From Comamonadaceae bacterium (GTDB taxonomy: Bacteria > Pseudomonadota > Gammaproteobacteria > Burkholderiales > Burkholderiaceae_C): a stretch of 9,533 bases of DNA. The stretch is from positions 1 through 9,533 of the forward strand of contig CANHKH010000092.1 in the NCBI GenBank assembly GCA_947460165.1, read 5' to 3'. Positions 1-7,117 of the stretch are shown here, one piece after another. Position numbers and translations under genes: made by a program. Under the pieces are notes generated by a model. It was not told where the DNA came from. It was given only the letters and a program-made list of their open reading frames with translations, and made no database searches. Position 1 is the first letter of the stretch. The number at the start of each line of letters is the position of its first letter.

Positions 1-1055
1 CGGCACCTGCGGCCCAAGCCCTCACCACAGGTGGCGGCAAACGCATCAAAGCGGCCGACAAGCGCATCATCAATGGTCAGACCGACGTCAACCAACTGGT
101 GCCCTTCAAGTACAAATGGGCCTGGGAAAAATACCTGGCCACCTGCGCCAACCACTGGATGCCGCAGGAAGTGAACATGACGCGCGACATTGCGCTGTGG
201 AAAGACCCCAACGGTCTGACCGACGACGAGCGTCGCTTGGTGATGCGCAACCTCGGCTTTTTCGTCACGGCCGACTCCTTGGCCGCCAACAACATCGTGC
301 TGGGCACCTACCGCCACATCACAGCACCCGAGTGCCGTCAGTTCTTGCTGCGCCAGGCCTTTGAAGAAGCCATTCACACCCACGCCTACCAGTACATCAC
401 CGAGTCGCTGGGCCTGGACGAGGCCGAGATCTTCAACGCCTACAACGAAGTTCAGTCCATCCGCGACAAAGACCAGTTCCTGATCCCTTTTATCGAGGCG
501 ATCATGGACCCCAACTTCAAGACCGGCACGCCCGAGACCGACCAGACCCTGCTCAAGTCGCTCATCGTGTTTGCTTGCCTGATGGAGGGCTTGTTCTTCT
601 ACGTGGGCTTCACGCAAATTTTGGCGCTGGGGCGCCAAAACAAAATGACCGGTGCAGCCGAGCAGTACCAGTACATCTTGCGTGACGAGTCCATGCACTG
701 CAACTTTGGCATCGACCTGATCAACCAGCTCAAACTCGAAAACCCCCACCTGTGGACGGCAGAGTTCAAAGACGAGATCAAGGCCTTGTTCATGAAGGCC
801 GTGGAGTTGGAGTACCGCTATGCCGAAGACACCATGCCGCGCGGCGTGCTCGGACTCAATGCCTCCATGTTCAAAGGCTATTTGCGCTACATCGCCAACC
901 GGCGCGCCACGCAAATTGGCCTGGAAGCTTTGTTCCCGAACGAAGAGAACCCCTTCCCCTGGATGAGCGAGATGATTGACCTCAAGAAAGAACGTAACTT
1001 TTTTGAGACCCGCGTGATTGAGTACCAATCCGGTGGCGCCCTGTCCTGGGACTGA
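1..1055 (+). CDS. nrdB: Ribonucleoside-diphosphate reductase, beta (R2) subunit, 5'-truncated by the window edge
   Basis: R2 is the radical-generating subunit of class I ribonucleotide reductase. It works with NrdA in the cytoplasm to make deoxyribonucleotides. The reading frame is already open at base 3, so the true start lies to the left; 350 residues are visible. A GTG at 99 is internal, because the preceding residues (KRIINGQTDVNQLVPFKYKW) read as typical R2 sequence. Counting that GTG as residue 1, all expected metal ligands are present with E. coli R2 spacing: Asp59, Glu90, His93, Glu163, Glu197 and His200. The radical tyrosine is Tyr97, four residues after the first His, so this is a Tyr-type R2. 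The C-terminus ends GGALSWD; R2 tails of this kind dock onto NrdA. nrdA is presumably just upstream, outside the window. No intrinsic terminator directly follows the stop. Confidence 0.97.
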   Translation, partial: APAAQALTTGGGKRIKAADKRIINGQTDVNQLVPFKYKWAWEKYLATCANHWMPQEVNMTRDIALWKDPNGLTDDERRLVMRNLGFFVTADSLAANNIVLGTYRHITAPECRQFLLRQAFEEAIHTHAYQYITESLGLDEAEIFNAYNEVQSIRDKDQFLIPFIEAIMDPNFKTGTPETDQTLLKSLIVFACLMEGLFFYVGFTQILALGRQNKMTGAAEQYQYILRDESMHCNFGIDLINQLKLENPHLWTAEFKDEIKALFMKAVELEYRYAEDTMPRGVLGLNASMFKGYLRYIANRRATQIGLEALFPNEENPFPWMSEMIDLKKERNFFETRVIEYQSGGALSWD

Positions 1056-1236
1056 TGCTCAATCCACCCACCATGATGACCGAATTTGCGCCTGCCCAAC
1101 AGCTTCTCGCCAGAAGAAGTCTGGGTTGGCGCTCCCGCGTTCGCAGCGCTGGGCCGCTCTTTGAGCCCAACGCTGCGGATCGCTTCACGGACACCTGTCG
1201 TGAAGTGCTCTTTGCAATGTGATCAAGGAGAAAACT
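1056..1236 (+). promoter_or_regulatory. Structured spacer/leader between nrdB and the histone gene (three stem-loops)
   Basis: This 181-nt spacer holds three inverted repeats read by eye. The first is CTTCT/AGAAG at 1103-1107 and 1112-1116 with a CGCC loop. The second is a 13-bp stem at 1142-1154 and 1165-1177 with a single C-A mismatch and a 10-nt loop. The third is a 9-bp stem at 1181-1189 and 1199-1207 with one G-U pair. None is followed by a long T run, so they do not look like ordinary intrinsic terminators. The octamer GCTCTTTG occurs in the second loop (1156-1163) and again just after the third stem (1207-1214). The spacer ends in a strong ribosome binding site, AAGGAG at 1225-1230, six bases before the histone ATG. 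A 55-codon open frame (1055-1222) also crosses it but has atypical codon use. Leader or 3'-end RNA structure is inferred; no promoter was resolved. Confidence 0.4.
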
Positions 1237-1716
1237 ATGGCAACTGCAAAAAAACCTGCGGCTAAAAAAGCTGCGCCCAAGACAGCCGTGGCAGCCAAAA
1301 AGGCGCCGGCTAAGAAAGTAGCTGCGAAGAAAGTAGCTGCAAAGAAAGCCCCGGCCAAAAAAGCCGCCGCTCCCAAGGCCCCTGCCAAAAAAGTAGCTGC
1401 GAAAAAAGTAGCCGCTAAAAAGGCAGCAGCCCCCAAAGCAGCTGCAAAAAAAGCCCCGGCTAAAAAAGTAGCTGCGAAAAAAGTAGCCGCTAAAAAAGCA
1501 GCCGCCCCCAAAGCAGCTGCGAAAAAGGCCCCTGCTAAAAAAGCAGCCGTCAAAAAAGCAGCCGCTAAAAAGCCCGCTGCCAAAAAGCCTGCTGCCAAAA
1601 AGGCGGCCAAAAAGCCTGCTGCGAAGGCACCCGTTGCCCCTGCCCCTGCCCCTGCGGCTCAGACCACGTTGAACCCTCAGGCGGCTTGGCCGTTCCCCAC
1701 GGCCACCAAGCCCTGA
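1237..1716 (+). CDS. Histone H1-like, lysine/alanine-rich DNA-binding protein
   Basis: This is a 159-residue, highly basic protein made almost wholly of AAKK, PAKK and AAPK units. Such proteins resemble the C-terminal tail of eukaryotic histone H1 and bind DNA or nucleoid without much sequence specificity (AlgP and Bordetella BpH1 types). Residues 28-102 form three 25-residue repeats; residues 103-133 continue as irregular KK-spaced units. The tail changes to proline/alanine and ends in LNPQAAWPFPTATKP, a non-basic end with a WPFP motif that may be a separate functional piece. The ATG at 1237 is chosen because AAGGAG sits six bases upstream; an in-frame GTG at 1219 lies before that site and is rejected. 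The gene follows nrdB on the same strand and is closed by its own strong terminator. The long antisense frame opposite it is a composition artefact. The exact role in this organism is unknown. Confidence 0.9.
   Translation: MATAKKPAAKKAAPKTAVAAKKAPAKKVAAKKVAAKKAPAKKAAAPKAPAKKVAAKKVAAKKAAAPKAAAKKAPAKKVAAKKVAAKKAAAPKAAAKKAPAKKAAVKKAAAKKPAAKKPAAKKAAKKPAAKAPVAPAPAPAAQTTLNPQAAWPFPTATKP
1318..1542 (+). repeat. Three tandem 75-bp coding repeats inside the histone gene
   Basis: Units are 1318-1392, 1393-1467 and 1468-1542, each beginning GTAGCTGCGAA and encoding 25 residues that start VAAKKVAAKK. Units 2 and 3 encode identical peptides and differ at only five bases, all synonymous third positions (unit codons 10, 12, 18, 20 and 22). 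Unit 1 differs more, with the AAAPK and APAKK blocks in another order. The pattern fits recent in-frame duplication, and copy number may vary between strains. Confidence 0.9.
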
Positions 1717-1736
1717 GTCTGCGCAACGGTTTGATC

Positions 1737-1770
1737 AAAGCCCAACATCTCGCGATGTTGGGCTTTTTTT
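1737..1770 (+). terminator. Intrinsic terminator of the histone gene
   Basis: A perfect 13-bp stem (1737-1749 with 1754-1766) has a TCGC tetraloop and continues into a seven-T run at 1764-1770. It lies 20 bases past the histone stop and 9 bases before the stop of the convergent kinase gene. Read on the minus strand, the stem is followed by only three T residues, so it should be a poor terminator for the kinase transcript. Confidence 0.93.
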
Positions 1771-1779
1771 CGCCTGAAT

Positions 1780-2679
1780 TCAGGCGGGGCGCAAGTGGTC
1801 CAGCGTGTAGTTCTGGCAACCGGGTGTGCTGATTTTGTGTGAACCGACGCGGTTGCCCAAGGCACAGGCATCCACCAGCGACCAGCCACGCTCCAGCCCA
1901 AACAGCAAGGCACCGCGAAAAGCATCGCCGCAGCCCGTGGGATCGACCAGCTTGTCGGCCACCACGGGCGCCACCATGGTTTGCTGGCCATCCACCCAGA
2001 CCTCACAGCCTTGGCCGCCCAGCGTCACCACCAGCCCTTTGACGCGGCGAGAAATTTCAGCCGATGACAGCCCCGTGCGCTCGGTGAGCATGCGGCCTTC
2101 GTAATCATTGACCGTGACCCAAGTGGCCATGTCCACGAAGCGCAGCAGCTCCTCGCCGTTGAACATGGGCAAGCCCTGGCCTGGATCGAACACAAATGGA
2201 ATGCCAGCCGCATGCAGCTGCTCGGCGTGCTGCAGCATGGCGTCGCGGCCGTCCGGCGAGATGATGGCCAGCGCAATGTCGGGTCTGGCCTCAATGCGTG
2301 TTTGGTGCGCCTGGCTCATGGCGCCGGGGTGAAAGGCGGTGATTTGGTTGTTGTCCCGGTCAGTCATGATCATGGCCTGCGCGGTGTAACTGTGGGGCAA
2401 CTCGCGGATGAACTCGGTCTGAATGCCCAAGGACTTGAAACGCGCCACATAGTCTGCACCGTCGCTGCCCACCATGGCCATGGGCACAGGCGTGCCGCCC
2501 AGCTGGTGCAAGCTGTAGGCAATGTTGCCCGCGCAACCGCCAAACTCGCGCCGCAAGGAAGGCACCAAAAAAGACACATTGAGGATGTGCAGCTGCTCTG
2601 GCAGGATCTGCTCGGCAAAGCGCCCCTCAAAGCTCATGATGGTGTCAAAGGCCAGGGATCCGCAAATCAGGGCAGGCAT
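1780..2679 (-). CDS. PfkB/ribokinase-family kinase, probably adenosine kinase
   Basis: A 299-residue cytoplasmic kinase of the PfkB (ribokinase) family, which phosphorylates a sugar or nucleoside hydroxyl with ATP. Visible landmarks are the substrate-side GGCAGN at residues 47-52, NDYE at 191-194 (the family NxxE motif) and the second PfkB signature DPTGCGDAF at 246-254, where Asp252 is the expected catalytic base. The N-terminal run GRFAEQILPEQLH with SFLV, and HPGAMS at 117-122, closely recall Mycobacterium tuberculosis adenosine kinase as I remember it, so adenosine to AMP is the favoured reaction. Other sugars are not excluded. The gene lies 158 bp downstream of prmA and converges on the histone gene. 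The bases just before its ATG are pyrimidine-rich (CCCTCCCCC) with no Shine-Dalgarno match, which is unusual; the N-terminus MPALICGSLAFDTIM nevertheless fits the family start. Confidence 0.85.
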   Translation of the reverse strand: MPALICGSLAFDTIMSFEGRFAEQILPEQLHILNVSFLVPSLRREFGGCAGNIAYSLHQLGGTPVPMAMVGSDGADYVARFKSLGIQTEFIRELPHSYTAQAMIMTDRDNNQITAFHPGAMSQAHQTRIEARPDIALAIISPDGRDAMLQHAEQLHAAGIPFVFDPGQGLPMFNGEELLRFVDMATWVTVNDYEGRMLTERTGLSSAEISRRVKGLVVTLGGQGCEVWVDGQQTMVAPVVADKLVDPTGCGDAFRGALLFGLERGWSLVDACALGNRVGSHKISTPGCQNYTLDHLRPA

Positions 2680-2751
2680 GGGGGAGGGTCCGAAAAAAGG
2701 TCATGCCGCAATGGGCAAAAAAGCCAGCGCGCACAGCGCAAGGGCCGCAAA

Positions 2752-2786
2752 ATATCAATTGTAGAGTTGCGGCTGAATCGCCCTCC
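2752..2786 (-). promoter_or_regulatory. Candidate promoter for the kinase gene
   Basis: On the minus strand TACAAT (bases 2763 down to 2758) matches the -10 consensus at five of six positions. A start about seven bases on would give a leader of roughly 72 nt before the kinase ATG. At the usual spacing the -35 region is GGAGGG, a poor match, so the call rests on the -10 box and on its place in a 158-bp gap after prmA. The kinase may therefore be transcribed separately from the acc genes. Confidence 0.4.
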
Positions 2787-2837
2787 AGCCAAGCGCGTCA
2801 CCCAGGGATGCGGCTCAAGCGCGCAAAACTCAGCCGC

Positions 2838-3746
2838 TCAGCACTGGGCCGTCATCAAGATCCAGCCGTCTTGGGCATCGGCCACGCGCAGCGCGCAGTA
2901 AGGCGCATAGGCTTGCTGCAGCTCATCGGCCTGGCGCTCCAAAATACCGGCCAGCACCAGCACCCCGCCGGGGGCCACATGAGCGCGCAAGAGCGGGGCC
3001 AGCACCTTCAAGGGGGTGGCCAAAATATTGGCCAGCACGGTGTCGTAAGTGCCTGTGGCCAACTCAGGGAGGCCAGCGCGCAACTTCACGCCATTGGCCA
3101 GTGCATTGGCCTGCGTGGATTGCACGGCGGCCAGGTCAATGTCCACCGCGTCCAGGGCTGAAGCGCCAAACTTGGCTGCCCCTATGGCCAAAATGCCCGA
3201 GCCACAGCCGTAGTCCAGCACCCGGCCTAGCACTGGCGCTCGGCCGGCCTGCTCAGGCAAGCCGCCGGCCGTCCAGCGCAAGCACATGCGCGTGGTCGGG
3301 TGAGTGCCCGTGCCAAAGGCCAGCCCCGGGTCCAAGCGAATGACCTGGCGGGCCTGCGCGGGCGGCTCATGCCAGGTCGGCACGATCCAAAAATCGGGCG
3401 TGATCTCCACAGGCACAAATTGCGACTGCGTCAAACGCACCCAGTCTTGCTCGGGCACAGCGGCCACAGAAACCGCACTGCAGCCCTCAAAAAAGTCCTG
3501 GGCCTGCAGCAAGGCTTGGGCTTCCTGGGCGGCGGCTTGATCAGGAAACAGCGCCACGATGCGCGAGCGGTTCCAGCCCGCCTGGGGCGGGGGCATGCCG
3601 GGCTCGCCAAACAGCGCTTGCTCGGCCGGCGTCTGTGCATCGGCGTCTTCCACCGACACGCTCAGGGCCTCCAGGGCTTCGAGCGCCTCGCTCAAGATGT
3701 CGACCTTGTCCGCTGGCGCGAGGACCACCCATTCAAACAGGCTCAT
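2838..3746 (-). CDS. prmA: Ribosomal protein L11 methyltransferase
   Basis: PrmA is an S-adenosylmethionine-dependent enzyme that methylates amino groups of ribosomal protein L11 in the cytoplasm. The 302-residue length is normal. The N-terminal third (residues 1-100) is the variable L11-recognition part. It is followed by LDPGLAFGTGTHPTT at 138-152, the SAM-binding motif VLDYGCGSG at 176-184, the acidic VDID at 201-204 that should contact SAM ribose, and NILA at 240-243. All hallmark PrmA motifs are intact. AAGGA lies five bases before the ATG. The accC stop is 15 bp upstream, so prmA is very likely cotranscribed with accB and accC, an arrangement known in other proteobacteria. After its stop there is a GCGGCT/AGCCGC inverted repeat without a T run, at most a weak end signal. 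Confidence 0.96.
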   Translation of the reverse strand: MSLFEWVVLAPADKVDILSEALEALEALSVSVEDADAQTPAEQALFGEPGMPPPQAGWNRSRIVALFPDQAAAQEAQALLQAQDFFEGCSAVSVAAVPEQDWVRLTQSQFVPVEITPDFWIVPTWHEPPAQARQVIRLDPGLAFGTGTHPTTRMCLRWTAGGLPEQAGRAPVLGRVLDYGCGSGILAIGAAKFGASALDAVDIDLAAVQSTQANALANGVKLRAGLPELATGTYDTVLANILATPLKVLAPLLRAHVAPGGVLVLAGILERQADELQQAYAPYCALRVADAQDGWILMTAQC

Positions 3747-3761
3747 GCCAATCCTTGTTGT

Positions 3762-5111
<1,350 letters not shown>

Positions 5112-5122
5112 CGTGGGGCTGC

Positions 5123-5575
5123 TCACTCGATGATGAGCAGCGGCTGCCCGTATTCCACGGCCTGGCCGTTTTCGCAAAGAATTTGCGACACGGTGCCCGA
5201 CTTGTCAGCCTCGATCTCGTTGAGGATTTTCATCGCTTCAATGATGCAAATGGTGTCGCCCACCTTGACTTGGCTGCCCACCTCGACAAAGGCCTTGGCG
5301 CCCGGGCTGGCCGAGCGGTAGAAAGTGCCCACCATGGGAGAGGTGACCGCATGCCCTGCAGGCTCGGCCGGTGCAGCAGGGACTGCGGCGACAGCGGCCA
5401 CCGGCACAGCGGCGGCCTGGGGGGCTGCAGGCATGACCAGCGGCGCTTGCATCACCATGGGCACACCGCCGCCCTTGACAATGCGGACCTTGCCTTCGGC
5501 CTCGGTGATCTCCAGCTCTGAGACATTCGACTCCGAGACCAGGTCGATCAGAGTCTTGAGTTTGCGCAAATCCAT
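5123..5575 (-). CDS. accB: Acetyl-CoA carboxylase, biotin carboxyl carrier protein
   Basis: AccB carries biotin between the AccC active site and the carboxyltransferase. The 150-residue protein shows an N-terminal segment MDLRKLKTLIDLV, an alanine/proline-rich flexible linker at about 40-75, and a C-terminal biotinyl domain at about 76-150. The biotin-attachment motif EAMK ends at Lys116. The segment MVGTFYRSASPGAKAF at 81-96 corresponds to the 'thumb' that distinguishes acetyl-CoA carboxylase carriers from other biotinyl or lipoyl domains. It is slightly shorter than E. coli AccB (156 residues), with the difference apparently in the linker. AAGGA lies eight bases before the ATG. It is the first gene of the minus-strand accB-accC-prmA cluster. 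Confidence 0.98.
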   Translation of the reverse strand: MDLRKLKTLIDLVSESNVSELEITEAEGKVRIVKGGGVPMVMQAPLVMPAAPQAAAVPVAAVAAVPAAPAEPAGHAVTSPMVGTFYRSASPGAKAFVEVGSQVKVGDTICIIEAMKILNEIEADKSGTVSQILCENGQAVEYGQPLLIIE

Positions 5576-5953
5576 GGTTTTATTCCTTCTGGCAGGGGAC
5601 TAGAGGTCCTATGGGTGTCAACAGGCCTTCGCACTCAGCGAAGCAAAGGAGGGAAAGCGGGCCAACCGCAAAGGGAAAGCTGACGCTCAGTTTTTGTCGA
5701 TTGTCGCGCTATTTGTTGCCTTTGATCGTCATCAGAATCAAAATCGAATTAAGTCGCACTTATTGACAAATCCGACAAGCCGAACAAGCTGTCCACATGA
5801 ACCAGCCAGACCAGAAGGGCCGCGTTCAAATACACCCCGCGATGAACACCGGACTGCAAGTGCATCAATCCCAAAGAATCAAAATAAAGATTTTAGCGGG
5901 CAGATGGGGCAAGATTCAGATAAATTAAGCACAGCTAGGGCCTGAAAAACCGC
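5576..5953 (-). promoter_or_regulatory. Non-coding stretch upstream of accB; probable acc promoter and leader
   Basis: These 378 bases contain no convincing gene on either strand and are visibly richer in A and T than the flanking genes, especially 5700-5770 and 5870-5935. They most likely hold the accBC promoter. The best minus-strand hexamers I can offer are TTGTCA (5769 down to 5764) with GATTTT (5745 down to 5740) at 18-bp spacing, a weak pair. Nearer accB the transcript could form CTTCGC/GCGAAG (5627-5632 with 5638-5643, five-base loop) and GGAC/GTCC (5597-5600 with 5606-5609). A perfect TTGACA on the minus strand near 5620 has no matching -10 box at normal spacing. I see no clear terminator for the TlpA-like gene that reads into this region. 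Confidence 0.45.
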
Positions 5954-6478
5954 TCAAGCTTTGGACGCCCAGTTTTTCAACTCATCCGCATGCAACTGCC
6001 CGAGTTTGCGCTCCAACACCTGGCCTCGCGGACCGAACAAGACTGAAAAAGGCAGGCTGCCAGCCTGGTTGCCCAAGCTTTTGCTCATCTCCGTGCCTTG
6101 CAAACCCGCCAAAACCACAGGAAATGACAAAGGCGAGCGCTGCAGCCACTGCCTCACAGCGCTGGGCTGATCGATGGCAATGCCCAGCACCTGCCAGCCT
6201 CGGCCACGCTGGGCCTCATAAAAAGCATTGATCAGGGGCAACTCTTCCACACAAGGGGGGCACCACGTGGCCCAAAAATTCACCAGCAAAGGCTTGCCCC
6301 TGAAGCCAGCCAATGGCACAGGCCGGCCCTCGGGCGAATCCAAGGTGCTGCCCCAAAAAGTCTCCAGGCCCTCGGCCACTGGCGGCGCGTCCAAGCGCCA
6401 ACGCCACCATGCGCTGCCCGCCCCTGCCAGCACCGCAGCAGCACCCGCACTGGCAAACAGCCAAGCCCTGCGCGTCAT
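5954..6478 (-). CDS. TlpA/ResA-type thioredoxin-fold protein, exported or membrane-anchored
   Basis: A 174-residue thioredoxin-like protein. Residues 1-25 (MTRRAWLFASAGAAAVLAGA...) combine a twin arginine with a hydrophobic stretch, consistent with a Tat signal or uncleaved anchor that places the domain in the periplasm. The thioredoxin domain has LVNFWATWCPPC at 65-76 with redox cysteines Cys73 and Cys76, and the expected cis-proline region SLPFSVLF at 141-148. WCPPC is typical of the TlpA/ResA/DsbE branch, which reduces or isomerises disulfides, often for cytochrome c maturation; the actual substrate cannot be read here. Its ATG overlaps the stop of the 202-residue upstream gene by four bases (ATGA), so the two should be translationally coupled. 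The next gene on the strand is accB, 378 bp on. Confidence 0.9.
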   Translation of the reverse strand: MTRRAWLFASAGAAAVLAGAGSAWWRWRLDAPPVAEGLETFWGSTLDSPEGRPVPLAGFRGKPLLVNFWATWCPPCVEELPLINAFYEAQRGRGWQVLGIAIDQPSAVRQWLQRSPLSFPVVLAGLQGTEMSKSLGNQAGSLPFSVLFGPRGQVLERKLGQLHADELKNWASKA

Positions 6479-7083
6479 GCGGTGGCCTCCAACAAGCGGG
6501 CCAGGGCTGCGGCATCGCCGCGCGGGCTGCGGCCCCGGCCGTCGGGGCGCAAGGCGCCGCGCACATCGTCGTGGTCATAAATCATCAGGTGAACCCCTAT
6601 AGTTTCGTTGATGGGCTTGCACAGGCTGCGCAGGCTCAGGGCGTCCACAGCCTCGCCGTGCAAGCCCGTGACACGGCTGACCTCAAAGTCGACCTGGTGC
6701 TCAATGAGCGACAACTCGGCCGATTTGGGGTCATCGCAAAACAACTGCAAGTAAATGTCTGACAAGCGCGTGGCCGTGCCGTGCCACACCGCGCCTGCGA
6801 GGTGCGGGCGAAACTCGGCCAAGCGCTGCATCCAGACCAAGGCCAGCTCCCGCAAGGCGCGCAGCTCGGCGGGCTGGGTATCCCCACAAAAAATCGCAAT
6901 GTGCTCGCGCACCGCGTCGTCCACCAAGTCGTTGTCGGGCAAGGGGGTGCGCGGCGGCAGGCCCAACTGCTTGAGGGCGCGGCGCTTGGCCGCGCCATAC
7001 TCCAGCCCCTCATCGACCACCAAGGCGGCGGCGACCTGGGCCACCTCGAGTTTGAGCGGATCGGTGTCTTGCATGCCTGGCAT
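6475..7083 (-). CDS. Conserved-looking uncharacterised protein with a degenerate nucleotidyltransferase-like motif
   Basis: I do not recognise a characterised function. The 202-residue protein has no signal peptide or membrane segment and is probably cytoplasmic. Residues 10-90 look mostly helical (KLEVAQVAAALVVDEG, AVREHIAIFCGD, LRELALVWMQRLAEF). The core at 97-114, GAVWHGTATRLSDIYLQL, has the glycine, GxA and SDI spacing of nucleotidyltransferase-fold proteins, but the second aspartate of the DxD pair is Tyr111; CDDPK follows at 116-120. The C-terminus (165-198) is polar and arginine/aspartate-rich, with YDHDDVRGAL and DGRGRSPRGD. It overlaps the TlpA-like gene by four bases and is divergent from mpl by 41 bp. 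ATG 7083 is preferred over ATG 7074 only because it sits correctly behind the -10-like CACAAT; neither has a clear Shine-Dalgarno. Confidence 0.85.
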   Translation of the reverse strand: MPGMQDTDPLKLEVAQVAAALVVDEGLEYGAAKRRALKQLGLPPRTPLPDNDLVDDAVREHIAIFCGDTQPAELRALRELALVWMQRLAEFRPHLAGAVWHGTATRLSDIYLQLFCDDPKSAELSLIEHQVDFEVSRVTGLHGEAVDALSLRSLCKPINETIGVHLMIYDHDDVRGALRPDGRGRSPRGDAAALARLLEATA

Positions 7084-7117
7084 GGCCCAGATTGTGCCCG
7101 CCAGCCGGCTCCTACAA
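7084..7117 (-). promoter_or_regulatory. Candidate divergent promoter for the uncharacterised gene/TlpA pair
   Basis: On the minus strand CACAAT (7096 down to 7091) resembles a -10 box at four of six positions and lies seven bases before the ATG, so transcription would begin at or one base before the start codon. TTGTAG (7117 down to 7112) is a weak -35 match at 15-bp spacing and falls on the -10 box of the mpl promoter. No ribosome binding site precedes the ATG, which fits a leaderless transcript. Confidence 0.35.

Noticed and set aside
1185..1610. Antisense frame rich in AAFLAA repeats, resembling a membrane protein
   Set aside because: It is the reverse complement of the lysine/alanine repeats of the histone gene; the apparent hydrophobic repeats come from AAA/GCx codons read backwards.
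1261..1640. Repetitive histone region considered as a CRISPR array or non-coding satellite
   Set aside because: The repeats are in frame, lack unique spacers, encode AAKK units, and the gene has a good ribosome binding site and terminator.
2212..2901. A 229-codon plus-strand frame opposite the kinase and the end of prmA
   Set aside because: It is antisense to a gene with both PfkB signatures and crosses an intergenic region; composition is that of a shadow frame.
5761..5791. Short nine-base periodic GACAA/GAACAAG repeats upstream of accB, considered as iterons or operator sites
   Set aside because: There are only three imperfect copies over about 27 bp with no origin or regulator context; chance is likely.
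5694..5945. An 83-codon plus-strand frame in the gap upstream of accB
   Set aside because: It starts at TTG without a ribosome binding site, has polar low-complexity composition and no family resemblance, and occupies a region expected to hold the acc promoter.
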